Shown here in pieces: positions 17,847 through 26,720 of a stretch of DNA of 64,000 bases. Source of the DNA: an uncultured Opitutales bacterium (lineage in GTDB: Bacteria; Verrucomicrobiota; Verrucomicrobiia; Opitutales; Coraliomargaritaceae); the NCBI GenBank assembly GCA_937775295.1, contig CALKBZ010000005.1:87871-151870 (forward strand), given 5' to 3'. The notes under the pieces are model-generated. The model was given only the letters and a program-made list of their open reading frames with translations, was not told where the DNA came from and did not search any database. Position numbers and translations under genes: made by a program. Positions within the stretch are counted from its first letter, which is position 1. Each line of letters starts with the position of its first letter.

Positions 17847-19439
17847 TTAACTCGCTGCAGCTTCTGCGCAGCGCATACCATCGAGTGCGGCGCTGACGAT
17901 GCCGCCGGCGTAGCCCGCGCCTTCACCGCAGGGGTAAAGACCTGCTATATCTGGATGCTGTAGTGAGTCTGGATCGCGCGGCACGCGCACGGGCGAACTG
18001 GTGCGCGTCTCAAAACCGATCAAGTTGCACTCCTCTGTAATGTAGCCGCGCATCTGCTCGCCGAACAGCGTTAAGCCGCGGCGCATTCGTGAAACGATCC
18101 ATTCTGGCATGATCTGGTCGAGGCGTGCGCTCTGGATGCCGGGGAAGTAGCTGGTCTTGGGCAGATCTACTGAGGTTTTACCTTTTAGAAAGTCGGTCAC
18201 GCGTTGCCCTGGTGCGACTTGACCGCCACCACCCGCTTGTTTGGCGGCGATTTCCAAATGTTTCTGAAATGCGATACCGGCGAGCATGCCGTGTTCAGCT
18301 TCAAAGGGGGCAGTATCTTCCGGCTCAACGCTGACTACCATGCCACTGTTGGCAAAGGGGGAGTCGCGGCGTGCGAGACTCATGCCATTAACCACTACCT
18401 CATCGTTCTCAGTCGCAGCAGGTACGATGAAGCCACCTGGGCACATGCAGAAGGAGTGTACGCCACGGTTGTCAATCTTCGTGGCGAGTCGGTAGCTCGC
18501 TGCGGGGAGTAGCTTTGGGCGTTCTTGCCCAATTGGATAGTGATACTGTGTGCTATCAATCAGAGGTTGCGGATGCTCAATGCGTACACCGACTGCAAAG
18601 GACTTTTGTTCAAGGCGTACCTTTTGGGCATGAAGCTGCTGGTAAACATCGCGGGCGGAGTGGCCAGTTGCCAAGATCGTACGGTCGCTGATGAACTCGC
18701 GGCCATCGACTGTATTTACCCCGCAAATACGACTATCCTTGAGAATGAATTGATTCACCTTCGTGCCGAAGTGGACTTCACCGCCAGCTTCGAGGATCGA
18801 TTGGCGCATCGCCATGACCACTTTCGGGAGCAAATTAGAGCCAATGTGCGGGTGCGCGTCAATGAGGATGCGCTCGGGGGCACCATGCGCGACGAGTGTC
18901 TCGTAGATATCACGAATCGGACCGCGCTTTTTAACGCGAGTGTAGAGTTTGCCGTCCGAGTATGTGCCGGCACCGCCTTCGCCAAAGCAATAGTTGGAGT
19001 CCTCGATGACAGTGCCTTTTTTGAGAATGGGACCGAGATCGAAGCGCCGCGCCGAGGCGTCCTTGCCGCGCTCTAAAATAATTGGCTTCAGCCCAAGTTC
19101 GAGGGCTCTCAGCGCGGCAAACATCCCCGCAGGGCCACAACCAATGATGAGCACTGTTTTTGCATCCGTGGTAGGTCTGTTGTACCGAGGCTTCAATTCC
19201 GGCTTTGCCGGAAGAGCCTGGTCGAGGCCGACTTCGATTCGTAGCTGCACCTTGATCTGCCTTTGGCGGGCATCGATTGAATGTTTGCGCAGACGCATAT
19301 CGACGATCTGCTCTTCAGGCAGTGCGAGTTTCTCGGCGATCGCGGTTTTCCACGCCGGGACGTGCTCTGATTCCTCGACTGGTAAGACGATATCAACAAG
19401 TGGCGCTTGGGCGGAGTCTTCTGGTGTGTGCTCTGGCAT
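17847..19439 (-). CDS. COG2509-type FAD-dependent oxidoreductase
   Basis: A flavoprotein of the uncharacterised FAD-dependent dehydrogenase family (COG2509). An N-terminal domain of about 80 residues (VDIVLPVEESEHVPAWKTAIAEKL, RLRKHSIDARQRQIKVQLRIEV) precedes the dinucleotide-binding motif VLIIGCGPAGMFAALRALELG. Then come FGEGGAGTYSDGKLYTR, an ATGHSARDVY segment typical of the family, and a C-terminal YPCGEGAGYAGGIVSAALDGM. The ATG at 19439 (MPEHTPED) is preferred over a codon 14 residues upstream. 530 aa. The substrate is unknown. It runs in the same direction as apbE, which ends upstream, 126 bases away. Confidence 0.88.
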   Translation of the reverse strand: MPEHTPEDSAQAPLVDIVLPVEESEHVPAWKTAIAEKLALPEEQIVDMRLRKHSIDARQRQIKVQLRIEVGLDQALPAKPELKPRYNRPTTDAKTVLIIGCGPAGMFAALRALELGLKPIILERGKDASARRFDLGPILKKGTVIEDSNYCFGEGGAGTYSDGKLYTRVKKRGPIRDIYETLVAHGAPERILIDAHPHIGSNLLPKVVMAMRQSILEAGGEVHFGTKVNQFILKDSRICGVNTVDGREFISDRTILATGHSARDVYQQLHAQKVRLEQKSFAVGVRIEHPQPLIDSTQYHYPIGQERPKLLPAASYRLATKIDNRGVHSFCMCPGGFIVPAATENDEVVVNGMSLARRDSPFANSGMVVSVEPEDTAPFEAEHGMLAGIAFQKHLEIAAKQAGGGGQVAPGQRVTDFLKGKTSVDLPKTSYFPGIQSARLDQIMPEWIVSRMRRGLTLFGEQMRGYITEECNLIGFETRTSSPVRVPRDPDSLQHPDIAGLYPCGEGAGYAGGIVSAALDGMRCAEAAAS

Positions 19440-19564
19440 ATTCAGGCGCGAGTATCCCTGTTGTACGAACGACGACAACAAGTTTGTTGCCTAGATTTCA
19501 AAACACAGAATCACTCTGAATGCTGCAACTTGGCTACCTTAATATTGAAACCTGCCACTCGTAA

Positions 19565-20410
19565 TTATTCTGTTAGCGTTGCTTGTAACTTTTGTAGGGT
19601 GTGAATACCAGACGGTGTTTCGAAGTAGAGCGTGTCTTTGGGGGCCTCAAAGGTGCGCAGCTGTTCGACGTTGATCAGCATTAGAGCGGTTGACCAGGCA
19701 TCAGCTAGCGCGGCGCTGGGTTGCAATATCCATGCGCGTTTAAAGTGGTAATCGGGGGCGCAGTGTATCTGAGGAGAGACGATGTGGCTTCCTTGAATGC
19801 CGGTTCCTGAAGCGCTCAGTGCTTGGTTGTTTAATTTGATGGTCTGCTGATTGTGATCGCCGCTCAGTTCAATCGGCCAGGTCGTGGAGCCGAAGGCTAA
19901 CTGCGTGCTCGCACCAGCACAAAGCAGCGCGGATTCAATGCCCCAGTCTTCCATTAGGTTTTTGAGTTGGTCAAGCGCGTAGCCTTTGCCAATGCCGCCG
20001 AGATCGATTTCACGTCCGGCTGTGACACATGTGATCGCTGGTCGATCTGGATCAATGCTGAGCGTGCCGCTGAGTGATGGGACGCTGCCGGCAGCTTTGT
20101 TTTTTTGATGTTCGATTAATGTGCCGAGAGTGATGTCGAACAGGCCACCAGTCTGCTTATGTGCTTCGGCGGCCAGTCGTATGCAGTCATAGCAGGTTTG
20201 ACTGATGAAAAGTGTTTGTCCGGTCTCCATGTGGTTGATTCGAAACACATCACTGCCTTCGATGTAGCGACTGAGAGTCATTTCGATATCGTCCAGCAGG
20301 ACGATGGCTGTGTGCGCGACATCCTTCGCGAGTTTCGCATCGTCAGTAACGATACGTAAAATGAAGGTGGTCTTCATCGCGTGGTGTTCGAATTGATGGA
20401 TATGGCTCAT
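19565..20410 (-). CDS. apbE: FAD:protein FMN transferase (ApbE)
   Basis: ApbE links FMN covalently to Thr/Ser of target flavoproteins such as NqrB/C or RnfG/D. Visible motifs are LSRYIEGSDVFRIN near residue 50, TGGLFDITLGTL, EIDLGGIGKGYALDQL (metal and FAD binding) and LSASGTGIQGSHIV. At 281 aa it is slightly short, and no lipoprotein signal is present, so it may be cytoplasmic. The start overlaps the upstream gene's stop by 4 bases (20407-20410, ATGA), which implies coupled translation. No nqr or rnf gene lies in this window. Confidence 0.9.
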   Translation of the reverse strand: MSHIHQFEHHAMKTTFILRIVTDDAKLAKDVAHTAIVLLDDIEMTLSRYIEGSDVFRINHMETGQTLFISQTCYDCIRLAAEAHKQTGGLFDITLGTLIEHQKNKAAGSVPSLSGTLSIDPDRPAITCVTAGREIDLGGIGKGYALDQLKNLMEDWGIESALLCAGASTQLAFGSTTWPIELSGDHNQQTIKLNNQALSASGTGIQGSHIVSPQIHCAPDYHFKRAWILQPSAALADAWSTALMLINVEQLRTFEAPKDTLYFETPSGIHTLQKLQATLTE

Positions 20411-21927
20411 TGTGTGTCAGTGCGCATCCAGTGCTGCCAGATGTCGTTGCGTAAATAAAGAGTGACGGCGACATTTGCGCGAAGGCCGCGTGGGAGTTTT
20501 GTGTGGGTGGCTGCGAGTAAGTTGTCGCAGGCCTGTTCTTGTGCAGGCATCGCGAAGATGATTGGCAAGCCTGTTACGGCTTGAATCGGAGTCGGCCAGT
20601 AACCAATGGTTTCGAAACTACGTAAATACCACGGCAGTGGCCAATACTCTTGACCGATGACGGCGATGGGCGAGAGCGTGGGTGCATCGGGTAGGGCGCT
20701 TAACTCTTGTAGCCAGCGTTCGACCTTTGGTGCGTCTTTGCTGGTGGGCACATACGCGTATGGATTGCGGCTGTCATTGGCCAGGCGGCCGCTGGCATGA
20801 ATACTTTGTTTGGTCTGGTAGGCTAGCCCAGTGAGTAAGAGTAGTGTGAGGATGAGCCGGGACCTCGTCTTTAAGCTCGGAAAATAGCTAAAGACATAGC
20901 CACCCAGCAGACAGGCATGTGCCCATGGCACCATCATGAGCCAAGGGGTTTTGTAGCTGATGCAGCTGTAGATAATAAAGTGGCACACCGTCGCGACCGC
21001 CAGAAAGAGCAGCGCAGGGTTCGGCACACGTTTTACTGCGGCGAATGCCACCGCGATCACCGCGAGTAGGGCGATGAGTGCTTCGCTCCACCAGATGCCA
21101 AACTCTTGCTTGGGCCAAACAAGCAGCTCGAGGTAATAGCCCATGCCTTTTTCGTGGCCAGCGGTGGTCTCGTAAACGAAGTAGGTGCGCACCGCGTCGA
21201 TGATACCCTGCATGGAGCGAAAGCCATCGCTGTAAAAGTAGGCGGCGCTGAGCGCTGACGTGATGATCAGCAAGCCGCTAGGCAATAGATACAGGCGAAG
21301 GTTGGGGCAGAGGTGCCGCGCGTCATTTGCTCGCTGTCTCCAGTAGCAGAGCCCGACGGCTGGTAGCCACGCGAGTATCGAAATGGCGAAGGTTTCTTTG
21401 GTGGCAAACATCAGGCCGATGCAGAGCCCCGAGGCGATGGCGATACGCTTGCTCGGGTGCTCGGTGAGCCGCAAGACTGCCGCGCAAGCCAGCATCGCAA
21501 AGAGCGTCAGCAAGCTCTCATGAATATACATGCGATTGTAATACACCATCAGCGGTGAACTCGCTAACAGCGCGGCGGCTGCCAATGCGCCCCATGATCC
21601 GATGGATCGTCTCCATAGTAGCGGGGTAAATACCACAAGTAGACCGGCAATGACAGAGCTGAGACGCAAGGTGGTTACGGATAGTTCGCTCCAGGAGGTT
21701 TCGGATCGGCTGCGCGCGATGGGCTGCGAACTAAGGCTGAGTAACGGACCATGGAAATGCTGGGGGTCAAACTTGTAGTCCTCGCCGACTAATTGACGCG
21801 CGAGGATACGTGCGCCGGTCGCCTCGTCGGCGTGGATTGGGCGTTCTTCTAAGTTCTGCAGGCGTAACGTTAACGAGAGTATAACGATAGCAATCCATGT
21901 GACAATTATAAGGAGACGTTGCGACAT
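20407..21927 (-). CDS. TIGR03663-type polytopic membrane protein (GT39/Agl23-like)
   Basis: A 506-aa integral membrane protein with about 10-12 hydrophobic helices. The N-terminal loop has the acidic signature ERPIHADEATGARILA, typical of GT39-like/TIGR03663 proteins, where the Asp-Glu is the presumed catalytic or metal site. The family uses polyprenyl-phosphate sugars or is associated with their flipping (Agl23 in archaea). apbE overlaps its 3' end. A polyprenol-phosphate glycosyltransferase-like gene diverges from it 92 bases away, which supports a role in sugar transfer at the membrane. Confidence 0.82.
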   Translation of the reverse strand: MSQRLLIIVTWIAIVILSLTLRLQNLEERPIHADEATGARILARQLVGEDYKFDPQHFHGPLLSLSSQPIARSRSETSWSELSVTTLRLSSVIAGLLVVFTPLLWRRSIGSWGALAAAALLASSPLMVYYNRMYIHESLLTLFAMLACAAVLRLTEHPSKRIAIASGLCIGLMFATKETFAISILAWLPAVGLCYWRQRANDARHLCPNLRLYLLPSGLLIITSALSAAYFYSDGFRSMQGIIDAVRTYFVYETTAGHEKGMGYYLELLVWPKQEFGIWWSEALIALLAVIAVAFAAVKRVPNPALLFLAVATVCHFIIYSCISYKTPWLMMVPWAHACLLGGYVFSYFPSLKTRSRLILTLLLLTGLAYQTKQSIHASGRLANDSRNPYAYVPTSKDAPKVERWLQELSALPDAPTLSPIAVIGQEYWPLPWYLRSFETIGYWPTPIQAVTGLPIIFAMPAQEQACDNLLAATHTKLPRGLRANVAVTLYLRNDIWQHWMRTDTQ

Positions 21928-22019
21928 TGTAAGGTGGCTCTATCTGAAGCGACTTATTTGCCGGCTGCAATCCTGCTTTGCCGTTGTGTTCATTCTGTAG
22001 TCACTATTATTTATTAACC

Positions 22020-22769
22020 GTGTCTTTATCAGAACAACAGATTGTATTGGTAACTCCAGTGTGGAACGACTGTAAGCGGTTGGAGTTGTTTGGCCCGATG
22101 TTGGCGCAGGCGCTATCAAAATCTGATTTGCCGGTGCGTTGGATCGTGGCGGATGATGGTTCGTCCGAGCTGGAGCAAGCTAAGATCTCAGCGTTGGTTG
22201 AGCGTCTCTCGGTCGTTTATGCGGATGTCGAAGTGATGCTGTTTGCCGAGCGGTCGCGAAAGGGAGGTGCGATTTATCAGGCGTGGTCTGCATGTCCCGA
22301 TGCCGACTTGTTGGCCTTTGTCGACGCTGATGGTGCAGTGGATGCTCGGTCAACCCTTCGTTTACTTAGGCATGCGTGTCAGAGTGGTCCTGGTGTTGGT
22401 GTTATTGGTGTTCGTCATAACGCAGTGAATACGCCGGTTCAGCGTCCATGGCTGCGATTGCTATACTTCCGTATGTTTACTAAATTGGTGCATGGCTTGG
22501 TGGGTATTGAATTTGAGGATACGCAGTGTGGTGTAAAAGTAGTTCCCGCAGCGGCGTATCGTGCGATATCGAGGCAGTTGATGGAGCGCGGCTTTGTGTT
22601 TGATGTTGAGCTATTGGTTGCGCTCAAGGCGCAGGGTAGTCGGGTCGAGGAGTTGCGTATCACATGGCAGGAAATGCCGGGAGGTAAGGTTAGGCCGTTT
22701 CGCGATGCCTGGGGGATGATCGCGGGCTTATTACGTATTCGAAAACGCCTAAAGGCGAATTTTTATTAG
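22020..22769 (+). CDS. Family 2 glycosyltransferase (polyprenyl-phosphate hexose synthase-like)
   Basis: A GT2 enzyme resembling dolichyl/undecaprenyl-phosphate glucosyltransferases (ALG5 type). Motifs seen: VTPVWNDCKRL, WIVADDGSSE, RKGGAIYQAW, LLAFVDADGAVD (metal-binding DxD), FEDTQCGVKVVPAAAYRAI and RGFVFDVELLVALKAQG. A GTG at 22020 is the likely start (VSLSEQQIVLVTP); a TTG at 21978 is less likely. 249 aa, without the C-terminal membrane helices of some relatives. It diverges from the TIGR03663 gene, which may use its product. Confidence 0.88.
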   Translation: MSLSEQQIVLVTPVWNDCKRLELFGPMLAQALSKSDLPVRWIVADDGSSELEQAKISALVERLSVVYADVEVMLFAERSRKGGAIYQAWSACPDADLLAFVDADGAVDARSTLRLLRHACQSGPGVGVIGVRHNAVNTPVQRPWLRLLYFRMFTKLVHGLVGIEFEDTQCGVKVVPAAAYRAISRQLMERGFVFDVELLVALKAQGSRVEELRITWQEMPGGKVRPFRDAWGMIAGLLRIRKRLKANFY

Positions 22770-23117
22770 CGCTGTGGTGCTGATCGGCTGTGTTGATCAT
22801 GCAGGATATGTATGCTTGCTTAGAAATGGTACTCGTACCGTCTTTGCCGATTCTGGGCAATGATGGCGCACGCTAACTGCTGCGCCATCTTTAGGAGATC
22901 TTTGTCGGCAACCGCTTTCGCTTGGTAGAACCACTTGTCTGCGCGTAATACAATGAACCTCATCAAGCCATCAACTGACTTGTCAGTGGTTGCTGTTTGG
23001 CTAAAAGCGAAAAATAGCGCATGGCGCAACTGATCGTGCAGTGGTTTTCTACCGTTCGAGTAACATTGCTTTGACTGTGCAAAGCACCGCGTTCGCTACA
23101 TCACAATTTATATAAAT
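22770..23117. other. 348-base intergenic region with palindromes
   Basis: It contains two clean inverted repeats: ATGGCGCA/TGCGCCAT with a 10-base loop (22863-22888), and ACTGAC-TT-GTCAGT (22974-22987). A 69-codon minus-strand frame (22820-23029) spans both and is listed separately with low confidence. The 100 bases after lexA hold no further signal. Confidence 0.5.
22820..23029 (-). CDS. Doubtful small protein downstream of lexA
   Basis: A 69-aa frame with no recognised family. Its C-terminal half (LRADKWFYQAKAVADKDLLKMAQQLACAIIAQNRQRR) is helix-like, which makes a real small protein possible. It lies 89 bases after lexA on the same strand, so an SOS-controlled gene is conceivable. Two palindromes inside the frame argue for a non-coding reading instead. 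Confidence 0.3.
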   Translation of the reverse strand: MRHALFFAFSQTATTDKSVDGLMRFIVLRADKWFYQAKAVADKDLLKMAQQLACAIIAQNRQRRYEYHF

Positions 23118-23759
23118 CTATAAACTGCGGACGACTGCTTTGGCGACGCCTTGTACACAGAGTTCAGTGACTGGATAAAGCTCGGGGTAAAATTTGTTTT
23201 CTGCTTTGAGGTAGGGAGGTTCACTGCCTTTTTGGATGTAGCGTTTGAGCGTTGTTTCGCCGTCGATGAGGGCCGCGACGATGTCGCCATCGTAGGCGTC
23301 GCGAGGCTCAATGATGACCATATCACCATCATAAATTTCGACATCGACCATACTTTCGCCTCGGACTTGAAGTGCAAAACTGCGGCGACGGCTGGAAAAG
23401 CCTGCGCTCTGAATGTCGACTTGTAGGCGGCCGATCTCGCCGGCGGGCTCTACGCGGTCAGGATAACCGGCAGCGATGGCACCCATGACAGGAATGTCGA
23501 CGACTTCAGTGGCGTCGTCGGGGATCTCTGGCATTGCCGGTTCATCTGGACGGTTGATACGAAAGGTACGAGCCTGGCCAGGGATGCGCTCAATCATCTC
23601 CTTTTTCTCAAGTGCACGGAGATGGCCCATGACGGCATTGGTGCTGGCGAAGCCAAACTTCTCTTGGATCTCTCGAATGCTCGGCCAGTAGCCGTTGCGC
23701 CATTCGTAGTGCTCGATGAAAGTGAGGATTTCTTGTTGCCGAGTGGTTAGATCTTTCAT
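23118..23759 (-). CDS. lexA: LexA repressor
   Basis: SOS response repressor with self-cleaving peptidase (S24 family). The N-terminal winged HTH includes TRQQEILTFIEHYEWRNGYWPSIREIQEKFGFASTNAVMGHLRAL. The cleavage bond Ala97-Gly98 lies in AIAAGYP, the catalytic Ser136 in VRGESMVD and Lys172 in TTLKRYI. The ATG at 23759 gives 213 aa; upstream extension is not LexA-like and would run over the candidate operator. An inverted repeat 3 bases before the start suggests autoregulation. Confidence 0.97.
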   Translation of the reverse strand: MKDLTTRQQEILTFIEHYEWRNGYWPSIREIQEKFGFASTNAVMGHLRALEKKEMIERIPGQARTFRINRPDEPAMPEIPDDATEVVDIPVMGAIAAGYPDRVEPAGEIGRLQVDIQSAGFSSRRRSFALQVRGESMVDVEIYDGDMVIIEPRDAYDGDIVAALIDGETTLKRYIQKGSEPPYLKAENKFYPELYPVTELCVQGVAKAVVRSL

Positions 23760-23762
23760 AGT

Positions 23763-23782
23763 GTTCACTTGTTTAGGTGAAC
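23763..23782. promoter_or_regulatory. Candidate LexA operator
   Basis: A perfect 6-bp inverted repeat GTTCAC-N8-GTGAAC sits directly before the lexA start codon. LexA autoregulation is common, and the half-site contains GTTC/GAAC, the core seen in several LexA motifs. The spacing is longer than the Verrucomicrobia motif I remember (TGTTC-N4-GAACA, unverified), so the assignment is tentative. Confidence 0.55.
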
Positions 23783-23891
23783 GGTTGAGCATTGTCAAGG
23801 CGCGCTTTGTCAAACGATCTGGCTTCTGGGGCTGAATCGCTTACAAAAAGCGTTGAACAAACGAGTCAGAGCGCTTTGGTAAGACTTTTAC

Positions 23892-25748
23892 ATGGCACTC
23901 TATCCCCGCGACATATTTGCACCTCGATTACAACTGCTGCTGCTGATGGCTGCGTCGGTGATTCTTTCCGGATGTAGCTCTGAGCAGCAGCGACCATCAA
24001 TAGGTGTCGTGGCTCCGATCCCGGTGGATGCGTTGGTAGTTGATTTCCCCGCCGGGGAGTTTGACTCAAATATCATCGAAACGCTTGCGGGTGATTTGGC
24101 GACGGTCAATCCTTTGGTCAATGAGACAATGGCCGGATCGGCCGTGATCGGGCGTATTTTGGCAGGGTTGACCACGCTGGATCCAAATACTGGCGATGTG
24201 ATCCCGAATCTTGCGAAGTCATGGGATATTTCGGCAGACAATCTTCAGTACACCTTTTATTTGCGGCGTGGCATTCATTGGAGCGATGGCCAGCCGTTTA
24301 CGGCAGACGATGTCCTGTTTACCTGGAGTTGTTTTTTTGCGAAACAGCTAGATGTTGATTCCGGTGAGCCCGTGCTAGATGAAAACGGTCGTGTAAAATA
24401 TCGCTACAGTTCGCGCTCTACTTTTGGACAGCTTATTAATGGGCAAGAGCCTGTGGTCGAAAAGTTAGACGATTATACGGTGCGCTTCACGACTCCAGAG
24501 GTGTATGCGCCTTTTCTATTGTTTGGTGGTAGTGAGGAGATTTTGCCCAAGCATGTGCTACAAGTGTCTTTTGATGATGGCACTTTGATGGATCAGTGGA
24601 GTGTGGAGACGGCCATCAATGAGCCATGGAAAATTGTGGGTTTAAACATGTTTGTGCTCGAATCGTATCGCCCTGGTGAACGAATCGTATTTGCGAAGAA
24701 CCCAAATTATTGGAAGGTCAATGCAAAGGGCGAGCGACTGCCTTATGTGGCGCGAGTAATTACCAAGATTGTGCAGGATCAGAATAGTAGTAATGTTGCC
24801 TTTGCGCAGGGCTTGACGGATTTTGAATCCATCGGACCCGATAATGTGGCATGGGTGAAGCGCGGCGAGGAGCGCTTCGATTATACCGTGCTCGACATGG
24901 GGCCTTCGAGTCAGACAAACTTTATTTGGTTTAATTTAAATCCTGGGCAGGATGCCGACGGCGTTGCGTACGTGGAGCCGTATAAATTCGGGTGGTTTTC
25001 GGATCAGCGTTTTCGCCAAGCGGTTTCGTATGGCATTAATCGCGAAGGTATTGTTCGTGGGGTGTATTTTAATCGTGCCGATATTTTGCATGGCTACGTA
25101 TCACCTAAACGCAAATTGTGGTATAACGATGCAATTCGAAAATACCCCTACTCGCCGGAGACCTCACAACAGTTATTTGCTGAAATGGGATTCACTTTAG
25201 AGGCGGGTCAGTTGAAAGATCCGCTTGGCAATGCAATCGAGTTTTCATTGATGACGAATTCGAGTAATGGACTACGTGTCGAGATGGCGACGGTGTTTAA
25301 GGAGAACATGGCAGCGCTTGGTATCGATGTCGAACTGCAGTTCTTGGATTTTAATACAATCATTAATAAGACATCAGATTCATTTGATTATGAGGCGTGT
25401 ATGCTTGGTCTCGGTGGTGGTGCGCCGGACCCTTATGCGGGCAAAGATATATTAATGAGCGGTGGGCGCTTACATCAATGGTATCCGCAACAGGTTGAGC
25501 CTGCGACTGAGTGGGAGGCTCGCATAGATGCGCTGATGATTGAAATTGGCCGGCATACTGATGTTGAGGTGCGCAAGAAGTATTTTTTCGAAGTGCAGGA
25601 AATTCTAGCTGAGCAACAGCCGCTCATCTTTCTAGTCAGCCCAAAGGACTTTGTCGGCTATCGTAATCGATGGCAGAATGTGGATCCCACCCCGCTCGGT
25701 GGCGTGACCTGGAATGAAGAATCACTGTGGGCGGAGCCAAATCCATGA
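23892..25748 (+). CDS. Peptide ABC transporter substrate-binding lipoprotein (SBP family 5)
   Basis: Extracytoplasmic solute receptor of the OppA/DppA class. The N-terminus has a signal peptide with lipobox LSGC (after RLQLLLLMAASVILSGC). The family 5 signature is clear: GLTTLDPNTGDVIPNLAKSWDISADNLQYTFYLRRGIHWSDGQPFTADDVLFTW, with later YGINREGIVRGVYF. 618 aa is at the long end for the family. It heads a transport cluster; the permease gene overlaps its stop by 4 bases. A peptide ligand is likely but unproven. Confidence 0.93.
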   Translation: MALYPRDIFAPRLQLLLLMAASVILSGCSSEQQRPSIGVVAPIPVDALVVDFPAGEFDSNIIETLAGDLATVNPLVNETMAGSAVIGRILAGLTTLDPNTGDVIPNLAKSWDISADNLQYTFYLRRGIHWSDGQPFTADDVLFTWSCFFAKQLDVDSGEPVLDENGRVKYRYSSRSTFGQLINGQEPVVEKLDDYTVRFTTPEVYAPFLLFGGSEEILPKHVLQVSFDDGTLMDQWSVETAINEPWKIVGLNMFVLESYRPGERIVFAKNPNYWKVNAKGERLPYVARVITKIVQDQNSSNVAFAQGLTDFESIGPDNVAWVKRGEERFDYTVLDMGPSSQTNFIWFNLNPGQDADGVAYVEPYKFGWFSDQRFRQAVSYGINREGIVRGVYFNRADILHGYVSPKRKLWYNDAIRKYPYSPETSQQLFAEMGFTLEAGQLKDPLGNAIEFSLMTNSSNGLRVEMATVFKENMAALGIDVELQFLDFNTIINKTSDSFDYEACMLGLGGGAPDPYAGKDILMSGGRLHQWYPQQVEPATEWEARIDALMIEIGRHTDVEVRKKYFFEVQEILAEQQPLIFLVSPKDFVGYRNRWQNVDPTPLGGVTWNEESLWAEPNP

Positions 25749-26719
25749 GCGCATTTATTTTCAGACGATTACTCTCATTGATTCCTTTGCTCCTAGGGAT
25801 CACGATGTTGGTATTTATTTTAATGAGTCTAGCACCTGGAGACTTTCTGACGCCAGTCAAAGCCCAACGCGATGTGCCAGCAGAACTAATCCAAGCGATT
25901 GAAATCGAGTTTGGATTGGATCGTCCGTGGTATGTGCAATATTGGAAATGGTTGGGCAACGTGGTGCAAGGAAATCTCGGGCATTCGTGGGCTTATAAAT
26001 TGCCAGTTATCGATTTGATCGGACAACGCCTGTGGGCTACCTTTCTGCTTTCAGTGAGCGCATTTGTATTCGCGTGGGGCATTGCGATTCCCCTCGGTGT
26101 CTTGGCTGCAGTTTATAAGGACTCGATTTTTGATCGGATCGCTTCGGCGTTAGCGTATGCGGCGCTCTCGATTCCTGAATTCTTTCTCGCGTTGTTGTTT
26201 GTCTTTGTTGCGGCGCAAACGGGGTGGTTCCCGTTGGGAGGTGCCACTTCGATTGAGTATGATTATTTGAACTGGTTTGGGAAAGTCGGCGATCGTGCGT
26301 ATCACTTAATCTTACCGACCTTGGCACTCGGGATTGGTTCGATCGCGAGTATCATGCGAATTATGCGGGCTAATTTCCTCGATACGATGCGCGCGGAGTA
26401 CGTGACGACGGCGCGGGCGAAGGGCTTAAGTGAATTTGCGGTGATATTTAAGCACACCTTGCGTAATGCGATTAATCCACTGGTGAGTTCATTTGGTTTC
26501 GCATTCTCGGGGCTATTGAGCGGTGCGCTGATGGTTGAGATTGTGCTGCAGTATCCTGGAATTGGTCAGTTGATGTATCAATCGATTCTGCGAGAAGATC
26601 AGTTCGTCGTATTGGCTTCGGTGATGATGGGGTGCTCGATGCTGGTGCTGGGGAACCTGTTGGCAGACATTTTATTAGCGTGGTCAGATCCGCGTATTCG
26701 ATTGGAGAAGAAAAAGTAG
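25745..26719 (+). CDS. Peptide ABC transporter permease (OppB/DppB type)
   Basis: Inner-membrane permease, 324 aa, with about six membrane helices. The first helix (RRLLSLIPLLLGITMLVFILMSLAPGD) is typical of OppB. The EAA loop reads EYVTTARAKGLSEFAVIFKHTLRNAINP and contacts the ATPases. The ATG at 25745 overlaps the upstream TGA (ATGA), so translation is coupled; the frame can be extended upstream but the start used by homologues is here. It pairs with the next permease. Confidence 0.95.
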   Translation: MSAFIFRRLLSLIPLLLGITMLVFILMSLAPGDFLTPVKAQRDVPAELIQAIEIEFGLDRPWYVQYWKWLGNVVQGNLGHSWAYKLPVIDLIGQRLWATFLLSVSAFVFAWGIAIPLGVLAAVYKDSIFDRIASALAYAALSIPEFFLALLFVFVAAQTGWFPLGGATSIEYDYLNWFGKVGDRAYHLILPTLALGIGSIASIMRIMRANFLDTMRAEYVTTARAKGLSEFAVIFKHTLRNAINPLVSSFGFAFSGLLSGALMVEIVLQYPGIGQLMYQSILREDQFVVLASVMMGCSMLVLGNLLADILLAWSDPRIRLEKKK

Positions 26720-26720
26720 A

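Noticed and set aside
18525..19076. 183-codon plus-strand frame antisense to the COG2509 flavoprotein
   Set aside because: The opposite strand encodes a clear FAD-binding protein across the same bases.
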